Assembly: GCA_963783105.1 (NCBI GenBank)
Contig: CAWAMI010000007.1
Coordinates: 744,001 to 808,000 of the forward strand
Direction: 5' to 3'
DNA from: JAVEDQ01 sp963783105
GTDB taxonomy: Bacteria > Actinomycetota > Actinomycetes > Frankiales > Frankiaceae
Length of the DNA stretch: 64,000 nucleotides
Position 1 is the stretch's first letter; every line of letters begins with the position of its first letter. The notes beneath the pieces were generated by a model that was given only the letters and a program-made list of their open reading frames with translations, was not told the DNA's origin and made no database searches. This document shows, piece by piece, positions 36,138-44,435 of this stretch. The position numbers were made by a program, and so were the translations under genes.

Positions 36138-36974
36138 ATGGCGGACGCGCCCGAACGTCTCTCGATGGCCGATCTGGAGGCCGAGTCCGGGACCATGCTT
36201 CCGGACAAGGAGGTGATGAGCCTCCTCGACCTGAACCTCGACGTCGATCTGGCCCTCGACCTCGCGGCTCCGATCGACCTCGCCGTCGCCGCGAACGCGC
36301 AGATCGCCGCCCCGATCGAGGCCGCCGTCTCGTCCAACGTCCTGTCCTCCGGAAGCGACGCGGTCGCCGCCTCGGACCAGGGCGTCCAGCTCGACCAGTC
36401 GTTGAGCGGCTCGGCCGTTGCCACGGCGCCCCAGGACGCGGGCATCGATCAGTCGAACGACGTGGTCGACGGCGGCGCACAGGCGCCCGCCGCCGAGGCG
36501 ACCTCTCCGGCCGCCGAAGCCGCGGCCCCGGAGGCTGCCTCGACGATGGCCGCGCCGACCGACGGCACCAGCACGGTCGTGCCCGACACGGGCGGGGCGG
36601 TGGACGGGGTGACCGGCGCGGTGCCCGGGACTGTCGGGGACGTCACCGGTGCGGTGCCCGGGACTGTCGACGGCGTCGCTGGCACGGCGGACGGGGCCGT
36701 CTCCGACGTCACCAGCGGCGGGGTCCTCGACGGGAACCTGCTCAACGTCAACGCCAACGTCGATCTGGACGCGGATCTCGCCGCCCCGGTCGCCGGCGCG
36801 GTCGCCGCCAACGCGAACGTCGCGGCACCGATCGACGCCTCGGCATCGGCGAACATCGGCTCCGTCGACTCGTCCGCGACCGCGGTGGCGCACCAGACCG
36901 CGATCATCAGCCAGGACATGGACGGCGTGACCGCCGAGGCGACGGCCGACCAGTCGGCGGACATCGAGCAGTAG
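36138..36974 (+). CDS. Leader-bearing Ala-rich repeat protein, candidate substrate of the PqqD-M50 protease
   Basis: The 278-residue protein has no signal peptide. The N-terminus is leader-like and ends in TMLPDKEVMSLLDLN (residues 19-33). This resembles the LPxRExLS motif I recall near the N-terminus of short actinobacterial peptides of unknown function. Two related blocks follow: about 29-110 and 201-278, sharing L-DVDL-ADLAAP, AVAANA-AAPI, a S-x-x-S-x-A-V-A stretch and Q/D-rich ends. Between them lies a low-complexity Ala/Pro region and a GAVPGTV repeat. The composition is very acidic with no Cys. ATG 36138 has GAGGTGA eight bases upstream. It is followed 36 bases later by the PqqD-M50 gene, so the two are probably co-transcribed. 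The substrate role is inferred. Confidence 0.72.
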   Translation: MADAPERLSMADLEAESGTMLPDKEVMSLLDLNLDVDLALDLAAPIDLAVAANAQIAAPIEAAVSSNVLSSGSDAVAASDQGVQLDQSLSGSAVATAPQDAGIDQSNDVVDGGAQAPAAEATSPAAEAAAPEAASTMAAPTDGTSTVVPDTGGAVDGVTGAVPGTVGDVTGAVPGTVDGVAGTADGAVSDVTSGGVLDGNLLNVNANVDLDADLAAPVAGAVAANANVAAPIDASASANIGSVDSSATAVAHQTAIISQDMDGVTAEATADQSADIEQ

Positions 36975-37010
36975 CGACCCGGGATCCCCGACTCCGACGC
37001 CGCGCCGGTC

Positions 37011-39533
37011 ATGACCGCGAGCACCGACGCGCCCGCCGACCGGTCCGAGCCCGTTCCGGGTTCGTCACCGGCGGGCGACGAACCCGAGTCCGCCCGCGTC
37101 CCCGTACTCGCCGAGGGCGTCGAGTTCCTCGGGGAGCTGCCCGGCTCCGGCTATCGCCAGACGCCGTGTCTGGTCCGTCGCGCCGACGGATCGATGCTGC
37201 AGCTGACCCCGCTGCTCTACGGGGCGCTGCAGGAGATCGACGGGCGACGCGGCTACGACGAGATAGCGCCCCGGCTGAGCCGACGCATCGGCAAGACGGC
37301 GGCGGCAGAGGACGTCCGGTACCTCGTGGAGAAGAAGCTGGAGCCCCTCGGGGTGCTCCAGGGCGCCGATGGCGCGGAGCCCGTGACACGCAAGCCCAAC
37401 CCGTTGCTGGCGCTGCGCCCTCGCGTCGTGCTGTCGGACCCGGAGAGCACACGACGCGTCACCGGGCCGTTCGCCCGGCTGTTCGCGCCGCTGATCGCGG
37501 TGCCGGTGCTGCTCGCCTTCGTCGTCTCCGCCGGCTGGGTCCTGTTCGACAAGGGACTCGCCGCGCCGACGCATCAGGCCTTCTACCAACCGGGGCTGCT
37601 CCTCGCCGTCTTCGGACTCACCATCGTCTCCGCCGGCTTCCACGAGTTCGGTCACGCCGCCGCCTGTCGGCGCGGCGGAGCGACGCCGGGAACCATGGGC
37701 TTCGGTCTCTACATCGTGTACCCGGCGTTCTACACCGACGTGAGCGACTCGTACCGGCTCGACCGGCGGCGCCGACTGGTCGTCGACCTCGGCGGGCTCT
37801 ATTTCAACACGATCTTCAGCGTCGCCGCGATGGCGGTGTGGCTGGTCACCCGCTGGGACGCCCTGCTGCTGGTCGTCGGCCTGCAGGTGCTGCAGATGCT
37901 CCGTCAGCTCACGCCCGTCATCCGCGCCGACGGCTACCACATCCTCGCCGACGTGACGGGGGTGCCCGACCTCTTCGCCCACCTGGGGCCGACGATCCGC
38001 TCGATCTGGCCGGGGAACTGGCGCAAGCGGGACTCGCGATCCCTCAAGCGCTGGGCGCGTGTCCTCGTCCTGCTCTGGGTGGCCCTGATCGTGCCGTCGC
38101 TCGCGTTCGCCCTGATCGGCGGGGCGGTCTCGATGCCCCGTCTTCTCGCGACGGCGTGGGACAGCCTCGGCATCCAGTGGCACGCCCTCACCGGCGGGGT
38201 CGGCGGCGGCGACTACGGGCGCGCGGCGGTGTCCCTTCTGAAGATGGTCTCCCTCGTCCTCCCGGTCGCCGGATTGATCGCGCTGCTGGGCCGGACCGTC
38301 CTGCGCACGGCACGCAAGACGTGGGCCTGGACCGGCGGGTCGGCCCGGCGTCGCGGGGTCGCGCTGCTCGCGGCCGGCTCGCTCGTGGTCGCCCTCGGCT
38401 GGTGCTGGTGGCCGCGCGACCAGTACGTGCCGGTTCGGTCGCACGAGCGCGGCACGGTGCTGCAACTCGCCGGGTGGCTGCACCCGACCTCGGTGGGAGC
38501 CGCCCGCCGGGTCTCCGTCAGCTCCGTCCCGCAGGGCGAGCGCCGGTCCGCTCTTCTGCTCGTGCCGCGGCCGGGGAACGGATCGCCGCGGCCGGCGCTG
38601 CTGGTCCTGCCGTCGGCCGGAGGGCCACCGCAGATCCTGGCCGTGCCTGCCCGTGCCGACGCCGCCGCGCCCCGCTCGTCGGCGGACGGCGGGACGCCGG
38701 CGAACCCCTGGCCGTTCCCGTTCGCGCCGCCCCCGGACGCGAAGCCCGGCGACAACCGGGCGATGACCGTGAACACGAAGGACGGGACCGCCGTCTACGA
38801 CGTCGCCTTCTCCGTCGTCTGGGTGAGCGGCGAGAACGTCCAACAGCGCAACGAGGCGGTCGCGCTCGCGAACTGCTCGAACTGCACCTCCGTGTCGGTC
38901 GCGTTCCAGACGATCTTCCTCATCGGGAGCAGCGACGTCGTGACCCCGGTCAACTCGTCGCTCGCCGTCAACTACGGCTGTCGGGACTGCCGGACCACGG
39001 CCATCGCGGTCCAACTCGTCGCCTCGCTGACGGCGCTGCCCGACCCCGAGACGATGGCGCAGCTCGACGAGATCTGGCGGGACCTCGACGCGCTGGCCAC
39101 CGACGTCCCGGACCTGTCGGATCAACAGATCTACGACCGGTTGAAGGTTCTCGAGTCGCGCATCCTCCTCACGCTGGATCGGGCCGGCGGTGCCATCACC
39201 GACACGGTCGAGGCTGCGGACGGAACGGCGGAGAAACCGTCCGGCAGCCCGAGCTCACAGCCGACCCCGACCCCGACTCCGGCCCCCGGCGACGCGGCCA
39301 CCGCTGGTGCCGGTAACGGAGCGACGGGCACGAGCGGCTCGACGGACTCCCGGGCGGGGACCGGCGGCGGCTCCTCCTCGGGCAGCTCGCCGACGACGGC
39401 GCCCTCAAGCGGCTCCTCGGCGACCGGCTCCTCGGCCGGCCCGGCGTCACCCCGGCCGGCCACCACCCCCTCGGCGTCGACGGGGTCGGCGTCGCCTGCT
39501 CCCGTCGCGGGTCCGGCTGCCGGAAAGGGCTGA
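37011..39533 (+). CDS. PqqD-like domain fused to M50 (site-2-protease type) membrane protein
   Basis: The 840-residue protein begins with a PqqD-like winged-helix domain (about 48-118, YRQTPCLVRRADGSMLQLT through LVEKKLEPLGVL), the fold used as a leader-peptide recognition element in RiPP pathways. The polytopic part carries HEFGH at 211-215 and ADGY at 306-309, the two zinc-site blocks of M50 proteases, among eight or so helices. After the last helix (near 465) an outside domain contains two CxxC pairs (622/625 and 657/660) in related segments. A Ser/Gly/Thr/Pro-rich tail of about 95 residues, wall-spanner-like, ends the protein. It should bind a substrate leader inside and cut or thread it in the membrane. 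The substrate is presumed to be the 36138 product. Confidence 0.85.
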   Translation: MTASTDAPADRSEPVPGSSPAGDEPESARVPVLAEGVEFLGELPGSGYRQTPCLVRRADGSMLQLTPLLYGALQEIDGRRGYDEIAPRLSRRIGKTAAAEDVRYLVEKKLEPLGVLQGADGAEPVTRKPNPLLALRPRVVLSDPESTRRVTGPFARLFAPLIAVPVLLAFVVSAGWVLFDKGLAAPTHQAFYQPGLLLAVFGLTIVSAGFHEFGHAAACRRGGATPGTMGFGLYIVYPAFYTDVSDSYRLDRRRRLVVDLGGLYFNTIFSVAAMAVWLVTRWDALLLVVGLQVLQMLRQLTPVIRADGYHILADVTGVPDLFAHLGPTIRSIWPGNWRKRDSRSLKRWARVLVLLWVALIVPSLAFALIGGAVSMPRLLATAWDSLGIQWHALTGGVGGGDYGRAAVSLLKMVSLVLPVAGLIALLGRTVLRTARKTWAWTGGSARRRGVALLAAGSLVVALGWCWWPRDQYVPVRSHERGTVLQLAGWLHPTSVGAARRVSVSSVPQGERRSALLLVPRPGNGSPRPALLVLPSAGGPPQILAVPARADAAAPRSSADGGTPANPWPFPFAPPPDAKPGDNRAMTVNTKDGTAVYDVAFSVVWVSGENVQQRNEAVALANCSNCTSVSVAFQTIFLIGSSDVVTPVNSSLAVNYGCRDCRTTAIAVQLVASLTALPDPETMAQLDEIWRDLDALATDVPDLSDQQIYDRLKVLESRILLTLDRAGGAITDTVEAADGTAEKPSGSPSSQPTPTPTPAPGDAATAGAGNGATGTSGSTDSRAGTGGGSSSGSSPTTAPSSGSSATGSSAGPASPRPATTPSASTGSASPAPVAGPAAGKG

Positions 39534-39768
39534 CCGAAAGGGCCGACGGAAACAGCCGACGGAAAGGGCCGACGCAGGGGGACTAGTCCTCTACGACGAT
39601 GGGATTCCGGCGCCGACCGGTCCTCGGTAGCCGCATAGAGATGGCCCGGCGCGACCCTTTTGCCGGTTGACCCCGCTGAATGAACGACATTGCCCGCCGT
39701 GCTGCCGAAAGGTCGCACATATTCAGCAATGTCCGATCTCTCGACCTACGTCCGAATGGATCGCCCAC

Positions 39769-40353
39769 GTGCGGATCTCCGTGCCCGTCCGACGGCTGCC
39801 CGTCGTCGCCTTCCTGCTGGTCCTCGGCCTGATCGGCGCCTGCGCGTCGACCGCCCCCAACCCGGTCAACCCGGCCAACCGGCCGACCACCGTCCCGAAC
39901 GCCCGTAACGGCTACCTGCCCGCCTCGGTCCTGTACCGGCAGGGTCCCGTCTGCGACGTCTACCGGCAGGCCGCGGGCAGTCTCGTCGCCATGCTGGCCG
40001 CGGCCCGCGCCGACGGTGTGAACCTGCAGCCGGAGGAGTGCTACCGCAACTACGCCGGCCAGGTGTACTGGCGGAACTACTGGTGCGCGCGGAAGGCCTG
40101 CGGGAACGCCGCCGTGCCCGGGACCAGCAACCACGGCTGGGGCAAGGCGGTCGACCTCAAGGACCAGAACGGGGAGCTGACCTACTCCTCGCCCGGCTAT
40201 CGGTGGATGGTTGCGCACGCCGGATCGTGGGGCTGGTTCCAGCGTGCCAACCTCGGCGAGGCGTGGCACTGGGAGTGGGTCGGCGACGGCGGCACGATGC
40301 ACGGCTACACCGTCCGCCCCGATCTGTTCAGCTGGGGAGCCGCGCACTCCTGA
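39769..40353 (+). CDS. Lipoprotein D-alanyl-D-alanine carboxypeptidase-like, M15 (VanY) family
   Basis: The 194-residue protein starts at GTG 39769 with a lipoprotein signal (LPVVAFLLVLGLIGAC). The mature part has the M15 zinc blocks SNHGWGKAVD (His and Asp ligands) and EAWHWEW (catalytic Glu and His). It should trim the stem peptide or another peptide at the outer face of the membrane. The 235 bases between it and the M50 gene contain short gccgacggaaa-type repeats and no obvious terminator, so linkage to that system is possible but unproved. The 3' end overlaps the convergent decarboxylase by 26 bp. Confidence 0.88.
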   Translation: MRISVPVRRLPVVAFLLVLGLIGACASTAPNPVNPANRPTTVPNARNGYLPASVLYRQGPVCDVYRQAAGSLVAMLAAARADGVNLQPEECYRNYAGQVYWRNYWCARKACGNAAVPGTSNHGWGKAVDLKDQNGELTYSSPGYRWMVAHAGSWGWFQRANLGEAWHWEWVGDGGTMHGYTVRPDLFSWGAAHS

Positions 40354-41956
40354 CGGGTCCGGCGGCCTCCTGCTCGGCGCGCCCCGCCGCCACGATCAGC
40401 CCGAGCAGCTGCTCGACGTCGCGCGGCGTGGCCGCCGGGTTCAGCAGGGTGAGCTTGAGGTGGACCGCCGCCGGGTGTCCGAGGTCGGCCCTCCCCACCA
40501 CCGCCGCGCCCTCGTGCAGTAGCCGGCGCCGGAGGCCGGCGTTGACGGCGTTGACGGCGTCGAGGCTGTCATCGCTGTCATCGCTGGCGTCGCCGCTCGG
40601 CCGGTAGCGGAAGACCACGGTGGACAGCGTGGGCCGGGCGGCCAGCTCCAGACGCGGATCCGCGTCGATGACCTCCGCAGCGTGCACGGCGAGCCGGTGA
40701 CAACGGTCCACGAGGTCGCCCAGGCCGCGGCGGCCCAGGGCGCGCAGGGTCACCGCGATCTTGAACGCGTCGGTGCGACGGGTCGTCCGCAACGACCGCC
40801 CGAGCAGGTCGGGCAGGCCGGCGGCGGTGTCGTCCGGGGCGTTGAGGTACGCCACCTGGCGTTCCAGCCCCTGCCACGCCTCCCGCCGCCGGGTGAGGAA
40901 GACGCCCGCGGCGGCCGGCTGCCACCCGTACTTGTGCAGATCGAGGCTCACCGAGTCCGCCTCGTCGATCCCGGCGAGCAGGTGGCGTAGGCGGTCGGAG
41001 AACAGGGCGCCCCCGCCGTAGGCGGCGTCCACGTGCAGCCACACCGGAGCTGGAACCGCCGCCGAGCACACCACCGCGGCGATCGCGGGGAGAGGGTCGA
41101 TGCTCCCGAGGTCGGTCGTCCCCGCGGTGGCCACCACCGCCACCGGCACGCGTCCCTCGCGCACGGAGCGGGCCAATGCCGCCTCGAGCGCGTCGGGCCG
41201 CATCCGGCTGTCGCGGTCGACCGGGACGGGCACGACCGCCCGCTCGCCGAGGCCGAGCAGCGCCGCCGAGCGCTGGATCGAGAAATGGGCGATCTCCGAG
41301 CAGAAGATCGCCGGCTCGCCGCCCGACCGGCTCAGCGCGGCGACACCCGTCGACGACACGTCGCCGCCGACCGCGAGCCCGGCCTGCTGGCGGGCGAACA
41401 ACAGGCCCATCAGGTTCGACCCCGTGCCGCCCGTGGTCACGACGCCGCGGGCCGCGTCGGGGGAGTAGCCCACGAGGTCGGCGAGCGCGGCGATGACGTG
41501 CTCCTCGACCGCGGCCGACGCCGGGGCCTGGTCCCAGGAATCCAGGGACGGGTTCAAGGCGCTGACCGCGGCGTCGGCGGCCACCGCGACGGCCAGCGGC
41601 GGGCAGTGCAGGTGGCCTGCACACGCAGGATCCGCGGGGTCGGCGGAGCCGGCGGCGAGCACCGGCACGAGCTCCGCCAGGGCCCGGACGTCACCTCGCC
41701 CCTCGTCCGGCAGCACCGGCGACATCGCGGCTCGCACGCCGGCGGCCGTCCGGGGCGCGCCACCGGCGGGCAGTGGGCCGTTCCGGGTCACGCGGCCGGC
41801 GTGCAGGCCGGACAGCGTGGTGCCCAGCAGGTGCCGCAGCCGCTCATGTCCCGCAGGGTTTCCGGCGATGAGCGCGGCGGTGTGGTCCGCGTCGTCGGGG
41901 GCGGGCGCGGGGCGGGGCGCCGGGTTGGATCGGGGATCGGCGTCGAGGAGGGTCAT
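40328..41956 (-). CDS. ddc: L-2,4-diaminobutyrate decarboxylase-like PLP enzyme
   Basis: The 542-residue enzyme is a fold-type I PLP decarboxylase of group II. It has HLHCPPL, TTGGTGSNLMGLLFARQ, IFCSEIAHFSIQRSAALLGLG, HVDAAYGG and the PLP lysine in SLDLHKYGWQP. It sits after a diaminobutyrate aminotransferase with a four-base ATGA overlap. The pair is the known route from aspartate semialdehyde through 2,4-diaminobutyrate to 1,3-diaminopropane. Other group II decarboxylases look similar, so the substrate rests mainly on this neighbour. ATG 41956 is the start; the open frame upstream is shadow sequence. Confidence 0.87.
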   Translation of the reverse strand: MTLLDADPRSNPAPRPAPAPDDADHTAALIAGNPAGHERLRHLLGTTLSGLHAGRVTRNGPLPAGGAPRTAAGVRAAMSPVLPDEGRGDVRALAELVPVLAAGSADPADPACAGHLHCPPLAVAVAADAAVSALNPSLDSWDQAPASAAVEEHVIAALADLVGYSPDAARGVVTTGGTGSNLMGLLFARQQAGLAVGGDVSSTGVAALSRSGGEPAIFCSEIAHFSIQRSAALLGLGERAVVPVPVDRDSRMRPDALEAALARSVREGRVPVAVVATAGTTDLGSIDPLPAIAAVVCSAAVPAPVWLHVDAAYGGGALFSDRLRHLLAGIDEADSVSLDLHKYGWQPAAAGVFLTRRREAWQGLERQVAYLNAPDDTAAGLPDLLGRSLRTTRRTDAFKIAVTLRALGRRGLGDLVDRCHRLAVHAAEVIDADPRLELAARPTLSTVVFRYRPSGDASDDSDDSLDAVNAVNAGLRRRLLHEGAAVVGRADLGHPAAVHLKLTLLNPAATPRDVEQLLGLIVAAGRAEQEAAGPVRSARLPS

Positions 41957-43404
41957 GCCGCGTCCGCGTCCAGGGCGCGCTCGGCCGCGGCCAGCGCGTC
42001 GCCCAGGCGGTTGAGGACACTGTCGGCCTGCTCGTCCGTGATGATCAACGGGGGGAGCAGCCGGACGACCGCGTCGTGGCGGCCTCCGAGTTCGACGATC
42101 AATCCGCGGTCCAGGCACTCGCGGCGCACCCGGGCGGCCAGCGCGGAAGCCGGGGGACGCGCGCCGCACCCGTCCGGCTCCGCGGTCGGGTCGACGAGTT
42201 CGACGCCGAGCATGAGCCCGCGTCCGCGGACGTCACCGATGCTGGGGTGGCGGGACGCCATGCCGTTCAGGACGTCGAGCATCCGGGCGCCGAGGTCCGC
42301 CGCCCGCTCGGGCAGCCGCTGCTCGGCGACGAAGCGCAGGGTCGCGGTGCCGGCCGCCATCGCCATCGTGTTCCCGCGGAAGGTCCCCGTGTGCGCGCCG
42401 GGCGCCCATACGTCCAGGTCCTCGTCGTAGGCGATGACCGCCAGCGGCAGGCTGCCACCGACCGCCTTGGACATGACGACGACGTCCGGCTGCACGCCGC
42501 TGTGCTCGAAGCCCCAGAAGGCGCCGGTCCGGCCGACGCCGGTCTGCACCTCGTCCAGGACCAGCGGGATCCCGCGCTCCGCGGTGATGCGGCGCATCTC
42601 GCGCAGCCACCCGTCCGGGGCCGGGACCGCGCCGCCCTCGCCCTGCACCGCCTCGAGGATCATCGCGCTCGGCGGCAGCACGCCGCCCGACGGGTCGTCG
42701 AGGAGCCGCTCGATGTAGCGGGCCGAGATGTGGGCGCTGTCCTCGCCGCCGACCCCGAACGGGCAGCGGTACGGGTACGGGAAGGGCAGCCGGGTGGTCG
42801 CCGCCGAGGTCGTCCCGAGCCGGGCCCGGACCTCGACGTTGCCGGTGACGGCCAGCGCGCCGGCGGTCATGCCGTGGTAGGCGCCGGTGAACGCGAGCAG
42901 CGACGAGCGGCCGGTGGCGGTGGCGGTCAGCTTGAGGGCGGCCTCGACGGCGTCGGTGCCGGCCGGCCCGCAGAAGTGCAGCCGGGCGCGGTCGGCGAAG
43001 GCCCGTGGCAGCCGGGAGAGCAGCTCGCTGGTGAAGGCGTCCTTCTCGGGCGTCGCGAAGTCCAGGGTGTGCAGCGGCGCCCCGCTGTCGACGACGCGGC
43101 GGATCGCGGCGAGCACGACGGGGTGGTTGTGCCCGAGGGCCAGCGTCCCCGCGCCGGACAGGCAGTCCAGGAAGACCCGCCCGTCGGCGTCGTGCACCTC
43201 CATGCCCGCGGCGCGCACCGGGACGATCGGGAAGTTCCGCGCGTAGGTGCGGGCGTTGGACTCCCGACGACCCTGCCTGTCGAGCACCTCGGAGGCATGC
43301 GGGGCGCGCGGGTGCGGGACCTGCGCCCCGTCCTCGTGCAATCCGGCCTCGTGCTGTCCGTTCCCGGAGGAAGGCGAGGTGGTGTCGGCGGCGACCGGGA
43401 TCAC
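41953..43404 (-). CDS. dat: Diaminobutyrate-2-oxoglutarate aminotransferase (class III)
   Basis: The 483-residue class III aminotransferase makes 2,4-diaminobutyrate from aspartate semialdehyde. The conserved blocks are present: LDCLSGAGTLALGHNHP, FCGPAGTDAVEAALKL, FTGAYHGMT, LVLDEVQTGVGRTG and the PLP lysine in MSKAVGGSLPLAV. GTG 43404 has AGGAG at a five-base distance and is preferred over the longer open frame. EctB of the ectoine pathway is very similar, but no ectA or ectC is nearby and a diaminobutyrate decarboxylase is, which favours Dat. The N-terminal 50 residues are a loosely conserved extension. Confidence 0.88.
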   Translation of the reverse strand: MIPVAADTTSPSSGNGQHEAGLHEDGAQVPHPRAPHASEVLDRQGRRESNARTYARNFPIVPVRAAGMEVHDADGRVFLDCLSGAGTLALGHNHPVVLAAIRRVVDSGAPLHTLDFATPEKDAFTSELLSRLPRAFADRARLHFCGPAGTDAVEAALKLTATATGRSSLLAFTGAYHGMTAGALAVTGNVEVRARLGTTSAATTRLPFPYPYRCPFGVGGEDSAHISARYIERLLDDPSGGVLPPSAMILEAVQGEGGAVPAPDGWLREMRRITAERGIPLVLDEVQTGVGRTGAFWGFEHSGVQPDVVVMSKAVGGSLPLAVIAYDEDLDVWAPGAHTGTFRGNTMAMAAGTATLRFVAEQRLPERAADLGARMLDVLNGMASRHPSIGDVRGRGLMLGVELVDPTAEPDGCGARPPASALAARVRRECLDRGLIVELGGRHDAVVRLLPPLIITDEQADSVLNRLGDALAAAERALDADAA

Positions 43405-43585
43405 GAAGGCTCCTGACGTTGGTCTTCTCGATTGCTCGGCGGACGGCCCGGCGAGGTGCGGCAGCGGGGACGTGGTGAGGGCTATCGCGGACAACCGGGC
43501 GTGGAGGAGCCACGAAAGGGGGACCCAGGGACAGCGGACTCGTGCCGATCGAGGTGTTCGTGCGCGTTCCGGAACGGCCCCACCG

Positions 43586-44419
43586 GTGATCGCGACGCTC
43601 GCTCTCACGGCCGCCCTCTTCTACGGCGCCGCCGACTTTTTCGGGGGGCTCGCCTCCCGGCGCGTCCCGCCGTTGCGGGTGCTGCTGGTCAGCGCGCCGG
43701 TGGGGCTGCTCCCGCTCGCCGTCGTCGTGATCGCGCTGCGGGAGCCGTGGCCGTCGGTAACGACGGTCCTGTTCGCGACCGGCGCCGGGCTCGGCGCCGC
43801 TGGTGGGCTCCTGCTTCTCTACCGGGGGCTGTCCGTCGGGCGGATGAACGTCGTGGCGCCCGTGTCGGCCGCCGTCGCCGCGGCGGTGCCGGTGCTGACG
43901 GGACTCGCGCTCGGGGAGCGGCCACCCGCGGCCGCCCTGCTCGGCGCCGCCGTGGCCCTGGCGGCCGTCGGCGCGGTGAGCCGCACATCCGGGACCTCGG
44001 ACGGTCGGCTCGCGGCGGGCCTGGTGCTGGCGGTCGGGGCCGGCATCGGCTTCGGCATGTTCTTCACGCTGCTGTTCCCCGTCCGCGACGAGGGGGTGGC
44101 GCCGCTGCTCGTCGTCCGGCTGGTCACGTGCCTCGTCGTCCTGATCGCCGCCGGCTCCCGGCGACAGCTGGCCCTGCCGCCCCGGCGGTGGTGGGGCGTC
44201 GCCGTCGTCGCCGGTCTGCTCGAGGTGACCGCTCACCTCTGCTACCTGCTGGCGGTCCGGCACGGGATGCTGGCCCTGGTGGCGGTGCTGTCGTCGCTCT
44301 ATCCCGCCAGCACGGTCCTGCTGGCCCGGCTCGTGCTCCGGGAGAGGTTCGCCGGGGCGCAGGTGGTCGGCCTGGGGCTGGCGGTCCTCGGCGCGACCAT
44401 GATCGGGCTGGCCGGCTGA
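43586..44419 (+). CDS. EamA/DMT family transporter
   Basis: The 277-residue protein has ten predicted helices in two repeated five-helix EamA units (about 1-135 and 145-277), including the paired YRGLSVGRMNVVAPVSA and VLSSLYPASTVLLARL blocks that end each unit. GTG at 43586 begins just before the first helix. It is divergent from the dat-ddc pair, with 181 bases between the starts, so a role in exporting the diamine or a relative is plausible, though not shown by the sequence. The 3' end converges on the CapA-like gene. Confidence 0.85.
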   Translation: MIATLALTAALFYGAADFFGGLASRRVPPLRVLLVSAPVGLLPLAVVVIALREPWPSVTTVLFATGAGLGAAGGLLLLYRGLSVGRMNVVAPVSAAVAAAVPVLTGLALGERPPAAALLGAAVALAAVGAVSRTSGTSDGRLAAGLVLAVGAGIGFGMFFTLLFPVRDEGVAPLLVVRLVTCLVVLIAAGSRRQLALPPRRWWGVAVVAGLLEVTAHLCYLLAVRHGMLALVAVLSSLYPASTVLLARLVLRERFAGAQVVGLGLAVLGATMIGLAG

Positions 44420-44435
44420 GCTCGGCTGACGTCTG

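Noticed and set aside
37065..39125. Long minus-strand open frame opposite the PqqD-M50 gene
   Set aside because: Arg/Gly/Asp/Gln-rich low-complexity translation typical of antisense frames in high-GC DNA; the plus-strand protein has clear domains.
36138..39533. Daptide, lanthipeptide or lasso-peptide cluster
   Set aside because: The M50 protease and leader-like motif suggested RiPPs, but there is no small precursor, cyclase, radical-SAM, LanM/LanB or YcaO gene within the window, and the partner is a 278-residue protein.
41953..43404. Ectoine pathway (ectB)
   Set aside because: EctB resembles this aminotransferase, but ectA and ectC are absent and a diaminobutyrate decarboxylase overlaps the gene, favouring Dat.
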